This document shows, piece by piece, positions 1 to 5,376 of a stretch of DNA of 5,376 nt. The stretch covers positions 1-5,376 of the forward strand of contig JAMCVO010000563.1 in the NCBI GenBank assembly GCA_023475715.1, in the 5' to 3' direction. The stretch is from Actinomycetota bacterium. Its GTDB lineage: Bacteria; Actinomycetota; Humimicrobiia; Humimicrobiales; Humimicrobiaceae. The notes under the pieces were generated by a model. That model was not told where the DNA came from, did no database searches, and worked only from the letters and a program-made list of their open reading frames with translations. Position 1 is the first letter of the stretch. Each line of letters starts with the position of its first letter. The translations under genes were made by a program, and so were the position numbers.

Positions 1-998
1 GGGACAACAACCTGAATGTTTGTTTTCCCAGTATCTCCGAGTTCAACGGTCAGCACATCATTATCGCCTTGAAATTCCACGACTTTTACATCACCTGCAA
101 GTATTGAGGCAGTCTCTTTGTTAACCGTAGCCCTTATCTGCTGCGGCCTTACCCCGATTAGAACTTCGGTCCCTATATATTTTGGATCAACTTCTCCGTT
201 AAAGTTAACGACTTTTTTACCATCATTGGTATTAATATATACCTTGTTCTGTGCTTCAATCATGCCTTTTATAAAATTCATGCCGGGCTGTCCGACAAAA
301 AAAGCAACAAACTTGTTTACAGGTTTGTTGTATATTTCATCAACAGTACCTATCTGCTGCTTTTCAGCATTGTAAAGTATCAATATCCTGTCACACAGGG
401 AGATTGCCTCGGCCTGATCATGGGTAACATAAATAGTAGTATTTCTGAATTCTTCATGAATTCTTCTTATCTGAGCTCTGATCTCAGCTCTGATTCGCTG
501 ATCCATATGGGACAAGGGCTCATCAAGAAGTGTCAAATTAGGTTTTTTTATCAGCGCTCTTGCAAGAGAAACTCTCTGCTGGTGACCGCCTGCAAGTTCT
601 GCGGGTTTTTTCTTTAGTATCGTTGTAAGGTTGAGAGCTTCTGCTATACTTTTTACATTTTTATCGACATCGGCATTCTTCATTCCTTTTGCCCGCAATG
701 GAAACGCAATATTTTCGTAAACATTCATACGGTAATATAGAGCATAAGATTCAAACGCTAAAGCTATATTCCTCTCAGATGGCCCCATCTGGTTAACAAC
801 ATTCCCATCAAACATTACTTCACCTTTGCTGATTTCCTCCAATCCTGCCAGCATTCTTAAAGTGGAACTCTTACCACCACCTGAAGGACCAAGTATTGCC
901 AGAAATTCTTCATTGTTGCAGGTAAAAGTAAGGTCCTTAACACCAATTACATTTCCCATGTAAATTTTCCATACATTATTACAATCAACTCTGCTCAT
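1..998 (-). CDS. Second MalK-like ABC transporter ATPase (3' end missing)
   Basis: Cytoplasmic ATP-hydrolysing subunit of a carbohydrate-type ABC importer. The reading frame is open from an ATG at 998 to the left edge, giving 332 full codons; MalK-type proteins are usually about 360-375 residues, so some 30-40 C-terminal residues are missing. Visible motifs: Walker A GPSGGGKSS (37-45), Q-loop AFESYALY (81-88), signature LAGGHQQR (135-142), Walker B LTLLDEP (155-161) with catalytic E160, D-loop SHMD (163-166) and H-loop H193 (YVTHD). After about residue 235 comes the MalK-type C-terminal domain, with IGVRPQQI. Oddities: Glu83 stands where the Q-loop Gln is normal, and the signature is LAGGH rather than LSGGQ. 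The start is supported by GAGGTGA just upstream and by the 10-nt gap to the preceding ATPase gene. It is probably the heterodimer partner of that ATPase. Family assignment is secure; the substrate is unknown. Confidence 0.93.
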   Translation of the reverse strand, partial: MSRVDCNNVWKIYMGNVIGVKDLTFTCNNEEFLAILGPSGGGKSSTLRMLAGLEEISKGEVMFDGNVVNQMGPSERNIALAFESYALYYRMNVYENIAFPLRAKGMKNADVDKNVKSIAEALNLTTILKKKPAELAGGHQQRVSLARALIKKPNLTLLDEPLSHMDQRIRAEIRAQIRRIHEEFRNTTIYVTHDQAEAISLCDRILILYNAEKQQIGTVDEIYNKPVNKFVAFFVGQPGMNFIKGMIEAQNKVYINTNDGKKVVNFNGEVDPKYIGTEVLIGVRPQQIRATVNKETASILAGDVKVVEFQGDNDVLTVELGDTGKTNIQVVV

Positions 999-999
999 T

Positions 1000-1006
1000 T
1001 CACCTC
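1000..1006 (-). promoter_or_regulatory. Ribosome binding site of ATPase 2
   Basis: GAGGTGA matches the anti-Shine-Dalgarno sequence through its TCACC end and sits one base before the ATG at 998. It overlaps the region right after the stop codon of ATPase 1 (TAG at 1011-1009). This fixes the start of ATPase 2 and suggests that ribosomes ending ATPase 1 can reinitiate here. Confidence 0.7.
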
Positions 1007-1008
1007 AC

Positions 1009-2139
1009 CTACGATTTAGATATTTCCATAGTTTTTACGTAGAAAAGCATTCTTTCAGTATTGAAATTAAGCCAGACCATATCTGAACCTTTCAAGTTTC
1101 TGAATACTTCGCTTTCCGATGTCCTTGCATGCATGAATGTATTTTCCAGCTCGAAAGAAACCACAGAACTCTCAGCTTCATGCACGACTACATAAACCGG
1201 TAATTGAAAAGAATTTTCAGATGCCTTTTCCATGCTCAGTTTAATATCTTCACATCTTATGCCAATTCTTGTATTTGTTTTTCCATCTGCTTTAAACGAA
1301 TTTTTTTCTGCTGATTCTGCCAGTTTTTTATCAAGCGGCAGCATGAATAAACTCCCAGCTTTAAAGAATGTTTTTCCATCCTGTTCGACCAGTTCACCAT
1401 CTATCATATTCATTGGCGGTTCACCAACAAGTCTCCCGACAAAATCAACCTTGGGGTTGTAGTATATTTCTTCCGGTGGACCTATCTGATCAAATTTGCC
1501 CTTTCGCAGCACCATTATATTATCCGATAAAGCTAAAGCTTCACGATAGTCGTGAGTAACATATATTATGGTGCTGCCGTAGTTTACCGCAAATTCCCTT
1601 AAAAGTGTCTGTGTAGAAAATTTCAGCTTTGCATCAAGATGCGCTATCGGCTCATCAAGCAGATATACCTGCGGTTTCCTTACCAGTGCCCTTGCCAGGG
1701 AGACTCTTTGTTTCTGACCGCCGCTCAAAGCCTGTGGTCTTCTCTCCAGCAGTTTGTCAATGCCTAAAAAATTTGCAATTTCGGTAACCCGTTTTCGTTC
1801 TTCCTCACGTGTAAGGTTTAATTTCCATTTAGGCGCTCTAAGCGGAAATGCAATATTTTCATAAACGGAAAAATGTGAATAAAGATTGTATGTCTCAAAA
1901 GCCATTGATACATTTCTTGCATGGGGAGGAAGATTATTGACCACTATGTCATTAAAATATATTTTACCTGAAGATACGGGTTCAATTCCTGCAATCATTT
2001 TTAAAATTGTTGACTTGCCGGCTCCTGTCGGTCCAAGGATAGAAAAAAAATCCCCTTCTTTAACAGTAAAGCTCAAGTCATTTATCACAAGCTTCCGTCC
2101 GTAATACTTTACAACATTTTCAAATCTAACTTCTACCAT
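1009..2139 (-). CDS. First MalK-like ABC transporter ATPase
   Basis: Complete 376-residue nucleotide-binding subunit that would energise import through the two permeases encoded upstream. Motifs: Walker A GPTGAGKST (36-44), Q-loop AFETYNLY (80-87), canonical signature LSGGQKQR (138-145), Walker B VYLLDEP (158-164) with catalytic E163, D-loop AHLD (166-169) and H-loop H196 (YVTHD). The C-terminal part (about 235-376) is the regulatory/OB-type domain typical of MalK/UgpC proteins, with FVGRLVGEPPMN at the junction and IGIRCEDI, where the family usually has R-P-E. Length fits the family. Glu82 replaces the Gln normal at this position (E. coli MalK Gln82). The ATG lies 2 nt after the stop of the small membrane protein gene, and GGAGGAG at 2157-2151 serves as ribosome binding site inside that gene's end. 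It is similar to ATPase 2 but clearly not identical, so this looks like an ancient duplication and a heterodimer. Function class is certain; the substrate is not known. Confidence 0.95.
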   Translation of the reverse strand: MVEVRFENVVKYYGRKLVINDLSFTVKEGDFFSILGPTGAGKSTILKMIAGIEPVSSGKIYFNDIVVNNLPPHARNVSMAFETYNLYSHFSVYENIAFPLRAPKWKLNLTREEERKRVTEIANFLGIDKLLERRPQALSGGQKQRVSLARALVRKPQVYLLDEPIAHLDAKLKFSTQTLLREFAVNYGSTIIYVTHDYREALALSDNIMVLRKGKFDQIGPPEEIYYNPKVDFVGRLVGEPPMNMIDGELVEQDGKTFFKAGSLFMLPLDKKLAESAEKNSFKADGKTNTRIGIRCEDIKLSMEKASENSFQLPVYVVVHEAESSVVSFELENTFMHARTSESEVFRNLKGSDMVWLNFNTERMLFYVKTMEISKS

Positions 2140-2141
2140 TC

Positions 2142-2339
2142 CTACTCTGTCTCCTCCTCGTGGTCTTCTTCTTTAGGTCTGGGACCAAACCTGAAAGTCA
2201 CAACTGCCAGTGCTGTTGCAATTATTGTACCTATCCAAGCAGGTAAATTCGGAAAAAATCCAATCCAGATAAAATTCACTCCAATCCAGACCATAATAGC
2301 CCAGAATATCCAATTCCCCATTGTCATTCGTGGTAACAT
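2142..2339 (-). CDS. Small two-helix membrane protein of the ABC operon (possible GlpU/DUF2160-like)
   Basis: A 65-residue protein with two predicted membrane segments, about residues 9-29 (tryptophan-rich, starting NWIFWAIMVW) and 34-51 (AWIGTIIATALAVVTF). They are joined by a tight FPNLP turn. A strongly acidic tail follows (PRPKEEDHEEETE), with no signal peptidase or lipobox motif. Both ends are probably cytoplasmic. It sits between permease 2 and ATPase 1, and its stop is 2 nt from the ATPase start, so it is very likely part of the transporter. Its place and the pattern G-x-x-[IL]-F followed by W-[IL]-G and P-N-L recall, from memory, the small integral membrane protein GlpU (DUF2160) of the rhizobial glycerol importer. 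That match is an inference, and GlpU is somewhat longer. GGAGGG at 2356-2351 supports the ATG at 2339; Met5 or Met7 are possible alternatives. Its molecular role is unknown. Confidence 0.82.
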   Translation of the reverse strand: MLPRMTMGNWIFWAIMVWIGVNFIWIGFFPNLPAWIGTIIATALAVVTFRFGPRPKEEDHEEETE

Positions 2340-2417
2340 TTTATTACTATCCCTCCACTCATCTAGAATTTTTAGATTACGACTTTATAATTTTTAAATA
2401 TTAATCGTCACAATAGA
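2340..2417 (-). promoter_or_regulatory. A+T-rich gap before the small membrane gene, with a possible weak promoter
   Basis: This is the only sizeable gap (78 nt) among the downstream genes. Reading leftwards, TTGTGA (2413-2408) and TATAAA (2389-2384) are separated by 18 nt and resemble a sigma-70/sigma-A promoter, matching consensus at 4 of 6 and 5 of 6 positions. The region is so A+T-rich that such a match could easily arise by chance. No terminator hairpin is present, so readthrough from permease 2 is expected whether or not the promoter works. Confidence 0.22.
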
Positions 2418-3248
2418 TTATCCTTTAACAGCACCGAATGTCAGCCCTCTTATTATATAGCGCTGCATAAACCAGGCAGCTATCAAAGTCGGGAGCACAC
2501 CAATAGCAGCCCCCGCCGCCATAGGCCCGTATTGTACTTCAATTGATCCCCAGAAAGATGAAATTAAAACTGTGAGTGGTCTTGCGACATTTCTTGTAAA
2601 AAGGAACGCAAATAAGAATTCATTCCAGGACCATATCAGGCAAAAAACTGCCGTTGTTGTAATTCCGGGACGAACCAATGGTAATACTATCCTCCTGAAT
2701 ATATCAAAACGGCCGTAACCGTCTATTAACGCCGCCTGTTCAAGCTCAACCGGAACATCTCTGAAAAAGCCATAGAGTAAAAATGTTGCAAATGATGCAT
2801 TGAAATACATAAATAAAAGAATCAAGCCTATATGCTTATCAAGCAGCCCTATTTTCTGGAAAAGAATAAAGAAAGGCAATGCAGCAACCACTCCCGGGAA
2901 CATTCTTGTCGAAATAGTTGTAAAGAGCAGATGTCCGCCTCCCGTATTCCATCTTGCAAAGCTGTAGGCCGCAGGTAACGCAACTATCATTACAAGTATC
3001 GTACTTCCGATACTTGTAATAAGTGTATTTAACAGAGCAGAAAAAAACGGGAATGCAGTAAATAATCTCTTAAAATTATCAAGTGTCGGAGTGAATATTA
3101 TCTGCTTGATAAACTGGCCGGTCATTATATCATCAGCAGATTTAAATGCTGTTAGATAGATCCATATAAGCGGCCCCAGCACAACAATTAAGATTACTGC
3201 TGTGATTATCCAAAATATTATATTTTTAAAAATTGATTTACTCTTCAT
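2418..3248 (-). CDS. ABC sugar-type permease 2 (MalG-like)
   Basis: Integral membrane subunit forming half of the solute channel, 276 residues, the usual length for MalG-type permeases. Hydrophobic segments fit six helices: about 10-32, 72-97, 107-130, 139-161, about 190-215 and 240-262. The EAA loop that docks on an ATPase spans 170-190, beginning EQAALIDGYG with the conserved Glu170, Asp176 and Gly177 and ending RRIVLPL. The C-terminus, RGLTFGAVKG, is the hallmark ending of MalG proteins. The start is supported by AAAGGTGG (3259-3252), 3 nt before the ATG, and the gene begins 18 nt after permease 1 ends. Its partner is permease 1. A perfect inverted repeat lies inside codons 77-87 (described separately). 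Subfamily is certain; the substrate cannot be read from the sequence. Confidence 0.95.
   Translation of the reverse strand: MKSKSIFKNIIFWIITAVILIVVLGPLIWIYLTAFKSADDIMTGQFIKQIIFTPTLDNFKRLFTAFPFFSALLNTLITSIGSTILVMIVALPAAYSFARWNTGGGHLLFTTISTRMFPGVVAALPFFILFQKIGLLDKHIGLILLFMYFNASFATFLLYGFFRDVPVELEQAALIDGYGRFDIFRRIVLPLVRPGITTTAVFCLIWSWNEFLFAFLFTRNVARPLTVLISSFWGSIEVQYGPMAAGAAIGVLPTLIAAWFMQRYIIRGLTFGAVKG
2989..3020. repeat. Perfect 13-bp inverted repeat inside the permease 2 gene
   Basis: The arm ATTACAAGTATCG (2989-3001) and its exact reverse complement CGATACTTGTAAT (3008-3020) flank a 6-base loop (3002-3007). In the mRNA this would form a 13-bp stem with loop GAAGUA, within codons 77-87 of permease 2 (ITSIGSTILVM). 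No T-run follows, so it does not look like a terminator. Confidence 0.85.
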
Positions 3249-3266
3249 TTTCCACCTTTCATTATT

Positions 3267-4202
3267 CTACTTATTTGCTGCATTTAAAGCTCTCATTAAT
3301 TGACGGAATATCAAAGCGCCCAGAATCATGGTAATAAACAAGGACATAATAGCCAGTGTTGAAGCATAGCCTACATCAAAATAGACAAATGCAGTCCTGT
3401 ATACCATCCAGTCTAGGAGTTCCGTATTCACCGCGCCCCTTGTTGTCCCATACAGAGGATCAAACAATCTTATCAACCACATTGTCCTTAATAGAACAAT
3501 GATGACAATCAGGGGGCTAAGCATAGGTAAGGTAAGTTTTCTAAAAGTAAACCAGCTTGAAGCGCCGTCGACCCTGGATGCTTCAAAAACATCCCTCGGA
3601 AGGCTTTTTAAACCTGCAAGTAAAACAGAGGTTGAAAACGGGAACCATTGCCATATTGTGATACCAGCTATAGTATATAACGCAATTCTTGAATCCCACC
3701 ATTTAACACGGCCTATATGAATTGCATTCAGAAGCTGATTAACAAAACCGATATTATACTCAAGTAAAAAATTCCAAACTAATGATAAAATCAATGGTGC
3801 AACAAGAAGGGGCAGCAGAACAAGCCCGCGAATCAGGTTCTGACCCTTGAAATCTCTGTTCCAGAGCATAGCAATACCCATACCGATTAATAATTCAGCA
3901 ATTATGCATATTGCTGTTATTTCGATTGTACGACGGAAAGGAATCCAAAATGATTTGTCACGCAACATTACCTCATAATTTTTTAAAGCTACAAAAACAG
4001 TACCCTGTAATCCACCTTCACGAAATGAATTATAAATACAGTAAATAAGCGGATAAAGCATGAAAATGAGCAAAACTAAAATAAGCGGAATAAGCAATAC
4101 CCATTTGAAATACTTTTCACTGGAAAGAGTTTCCCAGGCTGAGGGTTTTCTTCCTAAACTATATGTACTTAATGCGGCATCCATATTTTTTACACCCGCC
4201 AT
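3267..4202 (-). CDS. ABC sugar-type permease 1 (MalF/UgpA-like)
   Basis: Integral membrane subunit pairing with permease 2 to form the import channel. From the chosen ATG at 4202 it has 311 residues, normal for the short MalF/UgpA type. Hydrophobic segments lie at about 33-57, 92-114, 123-146, 173-197, about 230-250 and 280-301. The EAA loop spans 207-227, with E207-A-S, D212-G-A and TLPM, the ATPase contact site. Further towards the C-terminus FDPLYGTTRGA and VGYASTLAIM match family-typical stretches. The reading frame extends upstream to an ATG at 4286, but that lies inside a terminator hairpin and would add a charged, unrelated 28 residues. AAGGAGG at 4220-4214 favours 4202; Met7 at 4184 is a weaker option. 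It follows the binding-protein gene after a 113-nt terminator region and precedes permease 2 by 18 nt. The substrate is unknown. Confidence 0.94.
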   Translation of the reverse strand: MAGVKNMDAALSTYSLGRKPSAWETLSSEKYFKWVLLIPLILVLLIFMLYPLIYCIYNSFREGGLQGTVFVALKNYEVMLRDKSFWIPFRRTIEITAICIIAELLIGMGIAMLWNRDFKGQNLIRGLVLLPLLVAPLILSLVWNFLLEYNIGFVNQLLNAIHIGRVKWWDSRIALYTIAGITIWQWFPFSTSVLLAGLKSLPRDVFEASRVDGASSWFTFRKLTLPMLSPLIVIIVLLRTMWLIRLFDPLYGTTRGAVNTELLDWMVYRTAFVYFDVGYASTLAIMSLFITMILGALIFRQLMRALNAANK

Positions 4203-4213
4203 TTCCTCAATTT

Positions 4214-4220
4214 CCTCCTT
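4214..4220 (-). promoter_or_regulatory. Ribosome binding site deciding the permease 1 start
   Basis: AAGGAGG lies 11 nt before the ATG at 4202, within a nearly all-purine leader (4240-4203). The same slightly long spacing of about 11 nt is seen at the small membrane gene and at ATPase 1, which supports the choice. No comparable site precedes the upstream ATG at 4286. Confidence 0.7.
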
Positions 4221-4243
4221 TTTACTCTCTCTTTCTTTTCCAC

Positions 4244-4270
4244 AAAAAAGTTTAAAAGAAACTTTTAAAC
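4244..4270 (-). terminator. Second, A+T-rich hairpin with T-run after the binding-protein gene
   Basis: In the minus-strand transcript, GTTTAAAAG (4270-4262) and CTTTTAAAC (4258-4250) form a perfect 9-bp stem with a 3-base loop, followed directly by six T (4249-4244). The stem is weak because it is A+T-rich. It may act as a back-up terminator or as a barrier to RNA decay next to the stronger hairpin. Confidence 0.45.
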
Positions 4271-4303
4271 AAAAAGTACCCGCCACCAGGGCGGGTACTT
4301 TTT
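4271..4303 (-). terminator. Intrinsic terminator/attenuator between binding-protein and permease genes
   Basis: A perfect 14-bp stem pairs 4303-4290 with 4284-4271. Its core is GTACCCGCC/GGCGGGTAC, flanked by five A-T pairs, and it encloses a 5-base loop (4289-4285). The 3' arm ends in TTTTT in the transcript. It begins 12 nt after the binding-protein stop codon. Placed inside the operon, it probably ends most transcripts after the binding-protein gene and lets a fraction through, or protects the 3' end of that mRNA. This is a common arrangement in sugar importer operons. The stem is symmetrical and could work on either strand, but no plus-strand gene approaches it. Confidence 0.85.
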
Positions 4304-4315
4304 TAGAGTATTATT

Positions 4316-5376
4316 TTACTCTTCACGAATTGGAACTTTGTCAAACTTGGAAGTCAGATCTATGGTCTGGCTTACCAGTTCCTTAACCATTGCATCAACA
4401 GTCATTTCACCGCTTATTGCTTTTGAAAGTACATTCATCTGCATTTCATATACTTTACCGGCAGCGGTTGAATTGAAGTACCATGCATTCTTGATGAAAT
4501 CTACATAGTTCTGGTCTGTCCAGCTGGAGATCAGATAATCTACAAGAATACCAAATGGATACATGTTTTCTGCATTTTTCCATTCAGGATCAGAAAGTAC
4601 ATCCATCCTTGTTGAAAGCTGGCCGCCCTCTTTCATAACTGCTGCGGATGCTTCATATGAAGCCAGGTACCTGGCAAGCCAGTATGCTCCTTCGGGGTTC
4701 TTGGAAGCTTTTACAACACCAAATGACCATGCACCTGTATATGGTCTGCCGCCAAGTGTTGGATAGATACCTAATTTAGCATCCGGATCAACCACTTTTT
4801 CTTTTAATATACCTGCTGTCCATGCAAAGCAGTTTGAGAACTGGGTGTTCTGCACGATTGCACGGCCTTCACCCTGCTCTGCAACTACAAAATCAAAGTT
4901 AGCAGTTAAGCTGCCTGGTGAAGCGAATTTTGTAAGTGCAATATATTCTTCCATGGTTTGCTTAATTGCATCTTTTGTAGCTTTATCAATGACATATTCT
5001 TTCAGGGAACCGTCAGCATTCTTAACAACTTTGACATAGTCTGCACCTTTGCCCCATAGATAGGATGAGAACTCATCATTATCCTGATAAGCACCGGCTT
5101 GCATTGCAAGACCATAGAGATCCTGCTCAAGTGCTTTGCCTTTGAGCATATCGCCTTTTTTCCTGGTGAAGAATTCACCCTGATCGCGCAATTCTTTGAA
5201 GTTTGTAGCATCCTTTAAATCATAACCGTATTTTTCCTTGAATGCAGCCTGTTCTGTGGGATCATCATATACATCCTGTCTTATAAACATACCCATGTGA
5301 TATGTATAGAACGGGAGTACCATCTGTTTACCCTGAGCCTGGCCGGCAGCAAGAATTACAGGTGAATGATTTGATA
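4316..5376 (-). CDS. Extracellular solute-binding protein, family 1 type (start missing)
   Basis: Ligand-capturing component of the ABC importer, expected on the outer face of the membrane. The frame is open from the right edge to the TAA at 4318-4316, giving 352 complete codons; the signal peptide and roughly the first 100-200 residues lie outside the window. The ATG at 5323 is internal, because in-frame sequence (NHSPVILAAGQAQGKQ) continues upstream of it. The fragment reads as the latter part of a sugar-type binding protein: GKQMVLPFYTYHMGMFIRQD fits the hinge-region strand 'GK-x-x-x-x-P ... R-x-D'; EFSSYLWGKGADYV, GRAIVQNTQFSNCFAW, GAWSFGVVKASKNPEGAYW and GGQLSTRMDVLSDPEW follow in family order. 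Several Trp and Tyr residues are available for stacking on a sugar or polyol. It is the first visible gene, set apart from the permeases by a terminator, consistent with higher expression. The ligand is not determinable here. Confidence 0.9.
   Translation of the reverse strand, partial: SNHSPVILAAGQAQGKQMVLPFYTYHMGMFIRQDVYDDPTEQAAFKEKYGYDLKDATNFKELRDQGEFFTRKKGDMLKGKALEQDLYGLAMQAGAYQDNDEFSSYLWGKGADYVKVVKNADGSLKEYVIDKATKDAIKQTMEEYIALTKFASPGSLTANFDFVVAEQGEGRAIVQNTQFSNCFAWTAGILKEKVVDPDAKLGIYPTLGGRPYTGAWSFGVVKASKNPEGAYWLARYLASYEASAAVMKEGGQLSTRMDVLSDPEWKNAENMYPFGILVDYLISSWTDQNYVDFIKNAWYFNSTAAGKVYEMQMNVLSKAISGEMTVDAMVKELVSQTIDLTSKFDKVPIREE

Noticed and set aside
447..495. Short direct repeats (GAATTCTTC twice; a 12-base near-repeat containing AGCTCTGAT twice)
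   Set aside because: They encode a normal ATPase helix (repeated I-R-A-E/Q and E-E-F), are only two copies each, and do not resemble a CRISPR or mobile element.
118..617. Plus-strand open frames of 85 and 65 codons (118-375 and 420-617)
   Set aside because: They are antisense to the clearly coding ATPase 2, with no ribosome binding site or recognisable protein features.
1541..1555. Small inverted repeat TCACGA-TAG-TCGTGA
   Set aside because: Only 6 bp, in the conserved THDYREA coding stretch of ATPase 1; expected by chance at this length.
4203..4286. ATG at 4286 as the start of permease 1, giving a 339-residue protein
   Set aside because: It lies inside the terminator stem and the extra 28 residues (charged, no family resemblance) cross both hairpins and the ribosome binding site. 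The ATG at 4202 has AAGGAGG upstream.
4060..4386. Plus-strand 108-codon open frame
   Set aside because: It runs antisense through permease 1, both hairpins and the end of the binding-protein gene; composition is not protein-like and no start signal is seen.
5002..5211. Minus-strand 69-codon frame inside the binding-protein gene
   Set aside because: It overlaps the binding-protein reading frame in another phase and has no features of its own.
5321..5323. ATG at 5323 as the start of the binding protein
   Set aside because: The frame stays open to the right edge with family-like sequence before it, no ribosome binding site is seen, and starting here would remove the signal peptide and first lobe.
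1..5376. Mobile elements, tRNA or rRNA genes, CRISPR arrays
   Set aside because: No cloverleaf, rRNA-like, transposase-like or regularly repeated sequence was seen; the window is filled by a single operon.

Overview
The window holds one stretch of a single operon, read right to left (all genes on the minus strand). It encodes an almost complete carbohydrate-type ABC importer. In transcription order the genes are: an extracellular solute-binding protein (its start lies beyond the right edge), two six-helix-type permeases of the MalF and MalG kinds, a 65-residue two-helix membrane protein, and two different MalK-like ATPases (the last runs off the left edge). No gene on the plus strand is credible.

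The DNA is A+T-rich. Several genes have strong AGGAGG-type ribosome binding sites, and the operon carries a textbook intrinsic terminator. Together these suggest a low-GC Gram-positive bacterium, probably a clostridial Firmicute, but the window has no marker gene that would settle this.

Layout: 5376-4316 binding protein; 4315-4203 an intercistronic region with two back-to-back hairpins, each followed by a T-run, then a purine-rich leader; 4202-3267 permease 1; 3248-2418 permease 2; 2417-2340 a short A+T-rich gap that may hold a weak promoter; 2339-2142 small membrane protein; 2139-1009 ATPase 1; 998-1 ATPase 2 (3' end missing). The last three genes are almost contiguous (2 and 10 nt gaps), which suggests translational coupling.

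How the parts work together: the binding protein captures the solute outside the cell, the permease pair forms the channel, and the two ATPases probably sit as a heterodimer on the cytoplasmic face. The terminator-like hairpins after the first gene would make the binding protein more abundant than the membrane parts. Most importers of this class use one homodimeric ATPase and no extra membrane protein. A gene set of binding protein, two permeases, small membrane protein and two ATPases instead recalls the rhizobial glycerol importer glpSTPQUV, here with a different gene order. Substrate is not established; polyols such as glycerol, or a sugar, are the main candidates.

Most notable points: the paired, non-identical ATPases both have Glu in place of the Q-loop Gln and His in the D-loop; ATPase 2 has an altered signature motif; and a perfect 13-bp inverted repeat lies inside the permease 2 gene.
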